Source: Sphingobacteriales bacterium
Lineage (GTDB): Bacteria; Bacteroidota; Bacteroidia; Chitinophagales; Chitinophagaceae
Length of the DNA stretch: 13,379 bases
Reading direction: 5' to 3'
NCBI GenBank assembly: GCA_947463665.1
Contig: CANHUD010000041.1
Location: forward strand, 1-13,379
Shown here: in pieces, positions 7,210-13,379 of the stretch
How the letters are laid out: each line of letters starts with the position of its first letter
Numbering within the stretch: position 1 is the stretch's first letter
The notes under the pieces: generated by a model
What the model saw: the letters and a program-made list of their open reading frames with translations, nothing else
Told to the model about the DNA's origin: nothing
The model's database searches: none
Program-made: the position numbers and the translations under genes

Positions 7210-8181
7210 ATGAAAAAAGTAAAATACGTCTATAACGCCAATACGCTCCGATACGAGAAGCTCGTGATCCCACTACGGGTCAAGCTTCTTCGTGTGCTGG
7301 GGTTTCTGGCGGCTGCCATTGTTACGGCCCTGATCATTGTAGCTTTTGCCTTCCGATTTCTGGACTCGCCCAAAGAGCGGATCATTCGTATGCAATATGA
7401 GCGGTCGCAGCAGGATATTAACCTGATTAGTGGCCGGGTACGGGATCTGGAACAGAAAATTTCCCAGCTGGAGAAACGGGACAACGAGGTTTACCGTACC
7501 ATTTTTGAGGCCTCCCCTATCCCGGATAGTGCCCGTCAGAAAGAACTGGAAATGGAAAATGAAGTCCGGCTGGTTGCATCGATGGACCAGAGTGAGCTTG
7601 TGAAATCTATCATCTCCACACTGAATAAAGTGTCAGCCAGAATGACATTCCAGGAAAAATCATACACAGAGATCGAAGGAATGATCCGGAATAAAGAGAA
7701 ACTGCTGGCCGCTACTCCTGCCATTCAGCCGGTGGCCAACCGGGATCTGAAGCGCATCGCTTCCGGATTTGGCAGACGTATAGATCCCGTTTATAAAACG
7801 GTTAAATTCCATGCAGGGCTGGATTTTTCGGCCCCTCAGGGTACGCCTGTCTATGCTACCGCTGATGGTCGGGTAAAAATATCCGGCAACCTGGGCAATG
7901 GCTTCGGCAACCATGTAGTCCTCAATCATGGCTACGGATATGAAACGCTGTACGGACACCTGGTTCGATTGAAAGCACGTGTGGGAGAGTTTGTAAAACG
8001 CGGTGAAGTCATCGGCTGGGTAGGCAATACCGGAAAATCTACCGGTCCGCACCTGCATTACGAAGTACATAAAGGCGGCAGACCCATCGATCCGATCTAC
8101 TTCTTCTATAACGATCTGTCGCCGGATCAATACCAGCAGATCCTGAAGCTGGCTGCTTCCAGCAACCAGAGCTTTGACTGA
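7210..8181 (+). CDS. Membrane-anchored M23 family metallopeptidase
   Basis: 323-residue LytM/M23 zinc peptidase expected to cut peptidoglycan cross-links from the periplasmic side. A short cytoplasmic N-terminus is followed by one membrane helix (about 27-49), a coiled coil (about 65-95), a helical linker to about 175, and the peptidase domain from about 178 to 300. The zinc ligands are visible: His201 and Asp205 in HAGLD, and His283 in the HLH motif. The second catalytic histidines are also there (His250 in YGH, His281 in HLH), so it should be enzymatically active, unlike degenerate NlpD/EnvC-type members. I choose ATG 7210 (MKKVKYVYN) because the protein then begins as members of this Bacteroidota family do. 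ATGs at 7177 and 7201 are in frame but add an unlikely leader. The MerR-like gene follows after 89 bp in the same direction. Confidence 0.93.
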   Translation: MKKVKYVYNANTLRYEKLVIPLRVKLLRVLGFLAAAIVTALIIVAFAFRFLDSPKERIIRMQYERSQQDINLISGRVRDLEQKISQLEKRDNEVYRTIFEASPIPDSARQKELEMENEVRLVASMDQSELVKSIISTLNKVSARMTFQEKSYTEIEGMIRNKEKLLAATPAIQPVANRDLKRIASGFGRRIDPVYKTVKFHAGLDFSAPQGTPVYATADGRVKISGNLGNGFGNHVVLNHGYGYETLYGHLVRLKARVGEFVKRGEVIGWVGNTGKSTGPHLHYEVHKGGRPIDPIYFFYNDLSPDQYQQILKLAASSNQSFD

Positions 8182-8226
8182 TGAACGGCCATATCAACGG
8201 CAGACTTTCTTTCAACATCCTGTGAA

Positions 8227-8234
8227 TAAATTTT
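8227..8234 (+). promoter_or_regulatory. Possible -7 box upstream of the MerR-like gene
   Basis: TAAATTTT fits TAnnTTTG in all but the last base. The upstream -33 match is poor (TTTC at 8206-8209, 17 bp away). Initiation would be near 8240, a leader of about 30 nt. A second candidate, ATAATTTG at 8258-8265, would place the start on the ATG itself. Read-through from the M23 gene is equally possible, since no terminator lies between them. Confidence 0.25.
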
Positions 8235-8244
8235 ACAACACACT

Positions 8245-8269
8245 GATGCATATCTGAATAATTTGCATC
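8245..8269. repeat. Imperfect inverted repeat before the MerR-like gene
   Basis: GATGCATAT (8245-8253) and ATTTGCATC (8261-8269) are complementary at 8 of 9 positions, with 7 nt between them. The repeat ends 1 nt before the ATG at 8271. It could be a dimer-binding operator, for example for the regulator's own product, or a hairpin that hides the start codon. Confidence 0.4.
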
Positions 8270-8270
8270 G

Positions 8271-9005
8271 ATGCTGGAACAACTGGATTTATTCACCACC
8301 TTCACGGAAACAAAGGAACAGGCAGAGAGCACTACGCTGCATCCGGAAGAACGAAAACTGGTCCCTCCGCAGGTCATCCTGCAGGAAAATGCAGAACGTG
8401 TTGATCCGGCAGAGGATATACCTGTTGCCGATAAGCGGATTCATACGCTGTTCGACTTCCCGGAACAACAGCCGGAACTGTTTTCAGATACGTCGGAACA
8501 GGCCATAGATGCCCATACCTTGCAGGAGGAAGAAACAGGGTTACCCCACCCCCCGCAAACCGGTATTTTTCTGGAAATAAAACCTGAATCACCCGAGAAA
8601 CCTAAATCCGGACGGGGTCGAAAGGCCAGCCGTGAGCTTCCGGCTAATGCGGACCAACTGATGATTCCGGAAGACCATACATTGTTCAGCAAACCTTTTT
8701 ATGGCATCGGAGAAGTGGCAGCGATGTTCAGGATCACGACCTCACAGCTCCGTTACTGGGAATCGGAATTCGATATTCTTGAGCCTCGTAAAAATGCTAA
8801 AAACGAAACCTTTTACCGGCCGGAAGATATCAAAACGCTACAGGACATTTACGATCTCCTTCGGAATAAAAAAATATCCATTGAGGCGGCGCGGGCCCAG
8901 CTTAGAAAAACGGATACATCACATCAGAAACAGGAAGTAATCAGACAACTGGAACAACTTAAGCAGTTTCTTCAGGAGATGAAAGCAGATCTTTTGATAT
9001 CCTGA
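8271..9005 (+). CDS. MerR-family-like transcriptional regulator with long N-terminal tail
   Basis: 244-residue DNA-binding protein. Residues 1-140 are rich in Glu, Gln, Pro and Thr and look disordered; they include a basic GRGRK patch at 114-118 that resembles an AT-hook. The winged-helix MerR domain spans about 142-212: YGIGEVAAMFRI begins the helix-turn-helix, LRYWESEF closes it, and the wing has the phylum's usual EPRKNAKNETFYRPEDI. A short coiled coil (about 217-240) probably makes the dimer. There is no ligand- or metal-binding C-terminal domain as in classical MerR, so the signal it reads is unknown. In Bacteroidota such regulators often sit next to the M23 gene and alaS (from memory). 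The gene overlaps the convergent MscS gene by 47 bp at its 3' end. Confidence 0.85.
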   Translation: MLEQLDLFTTFTETKEQAESTTLHPEERKLVPPQVILQENAERVDPAEDIPVADKRIHTLFDFPEQQPELFSDTSEQAIDAHTLQEEETGLPHPPQTGIFLEIKPESPEKPKSGRGRKASRELPANADQLMIPEDHTLFSKPFYGIGEVAAMFRITTSQLRYWESEFDILEPRKNAKNETFYRPEDIKTLQDIYDLLRNKKISIEAARAQLRKTDTSHQKQEVIRQLEQLKQFLQEMKADLLIS

Positions 9006-10071
9006 CCACTTTATCTTCTCCTGATAAAAGCAATTCATATTCACTAAGCAGGTGAAGTATAGCCAGATTGAACTGGTCTTTCTGTCGGTTAAACGCCTTG
9101 AAATCCACGATGGTACTCAGATAGTCGATGGAGATCAGTAACCCCTGCTGGTTTATTTCGGCAAATTGCACATTGTGATCGATGATCGTATGATGAGAAA
9201 AACAGCGGCTGACCGCTTTCATGAATGCTTCTATCTGTTCTCCTTTCGCTTTTGCATCGATGAACAGTTTCAATTCGCCCCTGCGATGGGTACGCAGGCT
9301 TAAATTATCTACGATAGAATCCACCATCTGTTTGTTCGGAACCGAAACATAGGTTTTTTCAACGGTTCGTATCCGGGTACTGCGCAAGCCAATGCGCTCC
9401 ACCGTTCCAGTGAAGTTGTTCACTTTCAGCAGATCCCCCGTTGTAAACGGCTTATCAAAAAAGATGATAAAAGAAGCAATCATATTCTCAATGCTTTCCC
9501 TTGCAGCGAGTGCTATGGCGGCACCGATGATACTCAATCCTGCCAACACTCTGGAAATATCCTGGCTGAATACCAGTTTCAAGACCACCAATATTCCCAC
9601 AATAAAAAGCACTACTTTAAGGAAATCCTTGAAAAAAACGATGAGCTGATCATCGTCCGGAGAGGGCGTCTGTGCCGCTTTTCTACCCATAACCAGCGCG
9701 AGATAATCAACCAGCCGCAGTGTCATCCGGAAAAAATAAAAAATCAGCAGAAACCGAAACAGTCCTTCTGCATAGTCCGATAACCGGATACCGGCTACCG
9801 GTGCATCGAGCAAATGAGGGTAGGTAAGAGAATGGAGTGCCACGTAACTGATCCATATCAGCAGAAAATTTTCAACCGGTCCGATGATCAGGTTTACAAA
9901 TGCCTTTCGGTCAAGGTCTTTTCCAAGCCCGCGCATGAGCAGGAAAAACAGTGAACTTACGTAACGGCCAATGTATTTCTTGAACAGCCATGCCAGAAGG
10001 ATAACAGCTCCCACTATAGCATACTGCAGAAGTGAATTATCGAGAAAAACGGTTTTCCAGAATGTTTGCAT
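8959..10071 (-). CDS. MscS-family mechanosensitive ion channel
   Basis: 370-residue inner-membrane channel that opens under membrane tension to release solutes on osmotic downshock. Five hydrophobic segments are visible at about 15-34, 60-82, 104-126, 148-168 and 173-205. The last is the Gly/Ala-rich pore helix (LAGLSIIGAAIALAARESIENMIASF). The beta domain that follows contains FTTGDLLKVNNFTGTVERIGLRST broken over 209-231, and SVPNKQMVDSIVDNLS at about 243-258. A mixed alpha/beta C-terminal domain completes the cytoplasmic cage. The two extra N-terminal helices place it between MscS and the longer MscM-type proteins. It begins 3 nt after the stop of the propeller-like gene and is the last gene of the run led by ftsH. 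Its own 3' end overlaps the MerR-like gene and I see no intrinsic terminator for it. Confidence 0.93.
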   Translation of the reverse strand: MQTFWKTVFLDNSLLQYAIVGAVILLAWLFKKYIGRYVSSLFFLLMRGLGKDLDRKAFVNLIIGPVENFLLIWISYVALHSLTYPHLLDAPVAGIRLSDYAEGLFRFLLIFYFFRMTLRLVDYLALVMGRKAAQTPSPDDDQLIVFFKDFLKVVLFIVGILVVLKLVFSQDISRVLAGLSIIGAAIALAARESIENMIASFIIFFDKPFTTGDLLKVNNFTGTVERIGLRSTRIRTVEKTYVSVPNKQMVDSIVDNLSLRTHRRGELKLFIDAKAKGEQIEAFMKAVSRCFSHHTIIDHNVQFAEINQQGLLISIDYLSTIVDFKAFNRQKDQFNLAILHLLSEYELLLSGEDKVVRISKDLLSSPEETA

Positions 10072-10074
10072 AGA

Positions 10075-10866
10075 TCAGTATTGAACCAGTTTTATACCCT
10101 TTTCGGTTAGTATATAGAGTCCCTGTAACGAGCGTCTTACCGACTGAACGGATTCCGTAAGGGAAGGCAGTGGTTTTTCCTTCAGCTCCAGTGTTCCAAA
10201 TGTATAATCAAGCAGTTTATCTCCTTTAGTGCCGGATATGGATGATCCGGAAATCTGAATATTATCCCAGCCAATCAGGGCGATTCGTCCTTTAAAGGCC
10301 CCGTAATAATCAAAGATATAGAGGCCATTCAGCTCATCGTACAGATACACAAATCCATTCTGATCGATCAGATCCCGGGGAGAAGGTGTGATATCCAGTG
10401 CTACCCGGAGATCAGCCGTTTCCATTAACACATTACCGGCTTCACCGATCTTCTTCAATTTATTTTCCTGCTCATCAAAAATCCACAAATGGTTATCGTA
10501 GGATGGAGCAACCACTTTCACCTGAAACAGGTTATTCTTTCGAAAATCCAGTACATTAATGGGTTGCAGGAAACGATCCAGTACTACTACGGTGCGGAAA
10601 TCCCTGTAGAAAAGCAGCGTCCGTAGCGGGTTCCCGGTATGCACCATGGTTAAACGGCCATATCGCCTTACATCGTTGAACACACCCATGGAATCCCCTT
10701 TAGGATTGTATTTCTTTAACCGCCCGTCATATGTTACCACATAAAGATGCCCCGTTTCATCCACCGAGAAAGAACGGAAAGAACCATTCAGGATCTGTTT
10801 CGCCTCCGGCTGGGCAATTACCTGTCCGATTAGCCCCATCATCAGAAGGATCAGCACATATTTCAT
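10075..10866 (-). CDS. Secreted propeller-like protein of unknown function
   Basis: 263-residue protein with a clear signal peptide (about 1-18, cleavage near VIA-Q), so likely periplasmic or exported. I do not recognise a named family. The mature part is beta-rich with repeated short units of the type GHLYVVTYDGRLKKYNPKGD, DNHLWIFDEQENKLKKIGEAG, GFVYLYDELNGLYIFDYYG and GLYILTEKGIKLVQY. In each, an aromatic/Leu strand is followed by Asp and a turn, as in NHL- or PQQ-like beta-propeller blades. No catalytic residues or metal sites stand out. Its ATG overlaps the lpxH-like stop codon (ATGA), and the MscS gene follows after 3 nt, so it is translated together with envelope genes. A structural or binding role in the envelope is an inference from context only. 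Confidence 0.8.
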   Translation of the reverse strand: MKYVLILLMMGLIGQVIAQPEAKQILNGSFRSFSVDETGHLYVVTYDGRLKKYNPKGDSMGVFNDVRRYGRLTMVHTGNPLRTLLFYRDFRTVVVLDRFLQPINVLDFRKNNLFQVKVVAPSYDNHLWIFDEQENKLKKIGEAGNVLMETADLRVALDITPSPRDLIDQNGFVYLYDELNGLYIFDYYGAFKGRIALIGWDNIQISGSSISGTKGDKLLDYTFGTLELKEKPLPSLTESVQSVRRSLQGLYILTEKGIKLVQY

Positions 10867-11621
10867 GGTCTGTATTCTTTAAGATAAAGTTCCTGACCGT
10901 CGAACACTGCATAGGTATCATACCGGATCCAGTCGCCCAGATTAACATACCGGCTCTTTTCACTGAGGGGAATATCCAGGGGCAGATGCCGGTGTCCGAA
11001 GATGAAATAATCCTGATGTGCCCGTTGCAGCTCTTCCCTGCAGAACTGAACCAGCCATTCGTTTTCATCTCCCAGGTATTGTTCGTCGCGGCTACCGGTA
11101 GCGGCACGACTCCCTTTACTGGAAACCTGCGCGAGCGACATCCCCAAAACGGGGGGCAGGATGCCGAAAAGGAACTGTGCAATTGGATTCCGAAAGATCT
11201 TTTTCAGCAATTTATACCCATGATCACCGGGGCCCAGACCATCTCCATGTCCGATGAAGAAAAGTTTTTCATTGAACACATACTGCCTGGGCTGATGAAA
11301 AACAGGGATGTTCAGTTCTTTTTCAAAATACCCGTTCATCCACATATCATGATTACCCACAAAAAAATGTATACGGATTCCGGCATCCGTCAGCTGTGCC
11401 AGTTTTCCCAGAATCCGAACATACCCCTTGGGGACCACCTTCCGGTATTCGAACCAGAAATCAAACAGATCCCCTACAATAAAAATCATTTCAGCATCGT
11501 GCCGGATCTCTTCGAGAAAGGCAACGATTTTTTTCTCCCGTACCAGACTGGTAGCATGATCCGGGACACCCAGATGAAAATCGGATAAAAAATAGATGCG
11601 TTTGCCTTCCTGAAGTTTCAT
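10863..11621 (-). CDS. lpxH: UDP-2,3-diacylglucosamine diphosphatase-like metallophosphoesterase
   Basis: 252-residue calcineurin-like phosphoesterase matching LpxH, the enzyme that removes UMP from UDP-2,3-diacylglucosamine to give lipid X in lipid A synthesis at the inner membrane. All metal-binding motifs of the fold are present in order: SDFHLG (Asp14, His16), VGDLFDFW (Asp51), GNHDMW (Asn90, His91), GHGDG (His125) and GHRHLP (His210, His212). The stretch FEYR after GDLFDFW is also typical of LpxH. I choose ATG 11621, which comes 1 nt after the LUD stop and gives MKLQEGKRIYFLSDFHLG. In-frame ATGs at 11639 and 11672 would add an unlikely leader that overlaps the previous gene by up to 50 bp. 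The stop overlaps the next ATG. A close paralogue of unknown substrate cannot be ruled out. Confidence 0.88.
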   Translation of the reverse strand: MKLQEGKRIYFLSDFHLGVPDHATSLVREKKIVAFLEEIRHDAEMIFIVGDLFDFWFEYRKVVPKGYVRILGKLAQLTDAGIRIHFFVGNHDMWMNGYFEKELNIPVFHQPRQYVFNEKLFFIGHGDGLGPGDHGYKLLKKIFRNPIAQFLFGILPPVLGMSLAQVSSKGSRAATGSRDEQYLGDENEWLVQFCREELQRAHQDYFIFGHRHLPLDIPLSEKSRYVNLGDWIRYDTYAVFDGQELYLKEYRP

Positions 11622-11622
11622 A

Positions 11623-12261
11623 TCAAAGAGGCGATTCATCGGCCAGAAAACAATATACTTCTTTTGGACCATGTACGCCTACCACCAACGTCTTTTCGAT
11701 GTCGGCTGTTCGGCTTGGTCCTGTAGCAAAGCTGATCATAGAGGGCAGCAGGTCGCCATATTTCGCTTTCATCCACTGTATTCCATCTGCCACATCGTAT
11801 ACAACCTGCGCAGTGGAAGCTATGCAGACGTGCACGGGTGCGTAAACGGATGCGGTACGGCCCTCTTCCTGTGCTGCCGACAGTACGATACTACCCGTTC
11901 TGGCTATTAAACATTCACAGGACGTGATCGCCACATCCGATTCGGCCAGCGGTTTGTCGGTGAAATGAGGGAAGCCGTTTCGTATAAATTGTTCACGGAT
12001 GGCAGGCTCAGCACAATAGATATGCGTCCACTGCTGCTGTGCAGCTACCAGCGCAAATTGCCTCACCAGCTCCTGCTCGTCCAGGCAAAATGCAAACTTT
12101 CCCTGCAGAGCAGTAAAATGCTCCGCAAAAACGACCGTGAGATCGTCTGCCGGTCCCGGATAAAATTCCGTTGTTTTGTCAACATCAGGGAAAGGCAAAG
12201 GCACCGGTTTCTCCAGTGCCTTCCTTATTCTCTTTAAAATTGCGTTTTTTGCTGTGCTCAT
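11623..12261 (-). CDS. LUD domain protein (LutC/YkgG-like)
   Basis: 212-residue cytoplasmic protein of the LUD (lactate utilisation) domain family. The family signature is clear near the C-terminus, where GPSRTADIEKTLVVGVHGP spans 181-199, and the central segment CECLIARTGSIVLSA (115-129) is also typical. LutC works with the iron-sulfur proteins LutA and LutB in L-lactate oxidation, but neither partner is in this window. Instead the gene overlaps the ftsH stop codon (ATGA at 12258-12261) and is followed by lpxH. In Bacteroidota a LUD gene directly behind ftsH is a recurring arrangement (from memory), so this copy may have a housekeeping role separate from lactate use. The exact function is not known. 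Confidence 0.88.
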   Translation of the reverse strand: MSTAKNAILKRIRKALEKPVPLPFPDVDKTTEFYPGPADDLTVVFAEHFTALQGKFAFCLDEQELVRQFALVAAQQQWTHIYCAEPAIREQFIRNGFPHFTDKPLAESDVAITSCECLIARTGSIVLSAAQEEGRTASVYAPVHVCIASTAQVVYDVADGIQWMKAKYGDLLPSMISFATGPSRTADIEKTLVVGVHGPKEVYCFLADESPL

Positions 12262-13379
12262 GAAGGATCAGCATTGGGTTCAGTATCAGCCGGAGCTGCT
12301 GGAGTATCCGCATCAACGGATTCTTTCGCCACATGTTCCGGATGTTCATCCAAAAGTACTTTTTTCTCTTCAAAAGGTCGCTTTCCGATCAGAGCTTCCA
12401 CATCTTGTTGCTGGAGAACTTCCTTCTCGAGAAGCGCATGCGCCAGATCTTCCACTTCTTTTCTGCGCTTTTGCAGGAGCTGCCGGGTACGCACATAAGC
12501 GGAATCAATAAGCTTACGGACTTCTTCATCGATCAGCTTACCGGTTTCCTCGCTATAAGGCTTGGTAAACTGATTCTCCTGTGAAGGATCGTAAAAACTG
12601 ACATTTCCGACCTTGGCATTCATTCCGTATACCGTGATCATGGAATAGGCAATACGGGTGATCTGCTGCAGATCATTCTGTGCGCCGGTTGATACTTTTC
12701 CGAAGAAAATTTCTTCTGCAGCCCGGCCACCTAATGTCATGCACATCTGATCCATCAGCTGGTCAGTGTCATAGAGATATTGCTCTTTGGGTGTATACTG
12801 CGCATATCCAAGCGCTGCAACCCCACGAGGAACAATAGTCACTTTCAATAACGGGTAGGCATGCTCCAGGAACCAGCCACAAACGGCATGACCGGCTTCG
12901 TGATAGGCGATGATCTTTTTTTCTTCTGGCGAGATGATCTTGTTTTTCTTCTCAAGACCACCGATAATCCGATCGATCGCATCCTGAAAATCATCCATCT
13001 CCACGGATTCTTTCCCTTTTCTGGCTGCGATCAGGGCCGCCTCATTGCACACATTAGCAATATCTGCCCCGGCAAATCCCGGTGTCAGTTCGGCGAGCTT
13101 ATGAATATCCAGTTTACCGGATTTTTTGATTGGGCCAAGATGTACATGGAAGATCGCTTCACGGCCTTTCAGATCCGGCTTGTCGATACTGATCTGCCGG
13201 TCAAAGCGACCAGGACGAAGCAGGGCACTATCCAGCACATCCGGCCTGTTGGTGGCGGCAAGGATAATGATTCCGCTATCGCCTCCAAATCCGTCCATCT
13301 CCACCAGCAACTGGTTCAGGGTGTTCTCCCGTTCATCGTTGCTCATCATCATATTCTTGCCCCTGGCCCGGCCAATGGC
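12258..13379 (-). CDS. ftsH: ATP-dependent zinc metalloprotease FtsH (C-terminal part)
   Basis: Membrane-anchored AAA+ protease that degrades unfolded and regulatory membrane proteins; only the last 373 residues are in the window and the gene continues past 13379. The visible part opens within the AAA module at AIGRARG. Next come the sensor region IIILAATNRPDVLD, the arginine-finger segment LLRPGRFDR and the second-sensor segment GFAGADIANVCNEAALIAAR. The M41 peptidase domain has the zinc motif HEAGH (visible residues 160-164) and the third-ligand region TGAQNDLQQ with its Asp at visible residue 236. A coiled-coil helix and a Pro/Ala/Asp-rich tail end the protein. The reading frame continues to the window edge, so the ATG at 13352 is internal. 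It leads a run of genes with overlapping stops and starts, beginning with the LUD gene (ATGA overlap). The transmembrane part and promoter are outside the window. Confidence 0.97.
   Translation of the reverse strand, partial: AIGRARGKNMMMSNDERENTLNQLLVEMDGFGGDSGIIILAATNRPDVLDSALLRPGRFDRQISIDKPDLKGREAIFHVHLGPIKKSGKLDIHKLAELTPGFAGADIANVCNEAALIAARKGKESVEMDDFQDAIDRIIGGLEKKNKIISPEEKKIIAYHEAGHAVCGWFLEHAYPLLKVTIVPRGVAALGYAQYTPKEQYLYDTDQLMDQMCMTLGGRAAEEIFFGKVSTGAQNDLQQITRIAYSMITVYGMNAKVGNVSFYDPSQENQFTKPYSEETGKLIDEEVRKLIDSAYVRTRQLLQKRRKEVEDLAHALLEKEVLQQQDVEALIGKRPFEEKKVLLDEHPEHVAKESVDADTPAAPADTEPNADPS

Noticed and set aside
10731..11588. 285-codon open frame on the + strand opposite the lpxH-like and propeller-like genes
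   Set aside because: It runs antisense across two genes with clear signatures, spans their junction, and has no domain or promoter of its own.
11622..11672. Longer lpxH start overlapping the LUD gene by 50 bp
   Set aside because: The ATG at 11621, 1 nt after the LUD stop codon, gives the normal LpxH N-terminus; the extra residues look like out-of-frame LUD codons.
1..13379. CRISPR arrays, tRNA/rRNA genes, insertion sequences, toxin-antitoxin or defence genes
   Set aside because: Looked for on both strands; no regularly spaced repeats, no transposase or recombinase motifs, no cloverleaf-like sequence, and no abrupt change in composition were seen.

Overview
This window looks like an ordinary chromosomal stretch of a Bacteroidota bacterium, most likely of the Chitinophagaceae type. 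That placement is by recognition of the protein families: a DUF4369-like/TlpA thioredoxin lipoprotein, an FtsH followed by a LUD-domain gene, an alaS - M23 peptidase - MerR block, and promoters matching the Bacteroidota -7 box TAnnTTTG with few Shine-Dalgarno sequences. Composition is near 50% GC and I see no change in it along the window. There are no transposases, integrases, tRNA or rRNA genes, CRISPR arrays or phage genes. No intergenic gap exceeds about 130 bp.

Layout, left to right. (1) 1-621, + strand: 3' end of an RND/MMPL-type membrane exporter, ending at a strong bidirectional terminator (629-663). (2) 682-4349, - strand: a periplasmic protein with two PDZ domains, then gatB and a TlpA-like lipoprotein 2 nt behind it. 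A terminator hairpin separates the PDZ gene from gatB, and gatB has its own perfect -7 box so close to its ATG that the transcript may be leaderless. (3) 4462-7080, - strand: alaS. (4) 7081-7209: a compact divergent control region with a perfect 9-bp inverted repeat and two -7 boxes facing each other. (5) 7210-9005, + strand: an active-looking M23 metallopeptidase with a membrane anchor, then a MerR-like regulator with a long acidic N-terminal tail. (6) 8959-13379, - strand: a tightly packed run ftsH (partial) - LUD protein - lpxH-like - small secreted propeller-like protein - MscS channel. Stop and start codons overlap or nearly touch at every junction. The MscS gene overlaps the end of the MerR gene tail-to-tail by 47 bp.

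Functional picture. Translation quality (alaS, gatB) sits among envelope genes: PDZ protein, TlpA lipoprotein, M23 peptidase, FtsH, LpxH, MscS and the RND exporter. The ftsH run would couple membrane proteolysis, lipid A synthesis and osmotic protection in one transcript. I find no clear sign of an undescribed defence or mobile system. The parts most worth a second look are the alaS/M23 control region, the terminator-promoter junction before gatB, the unrecognised propeller-like gene between lpxH and MscS, and the tail and overlap of the MerR gene.
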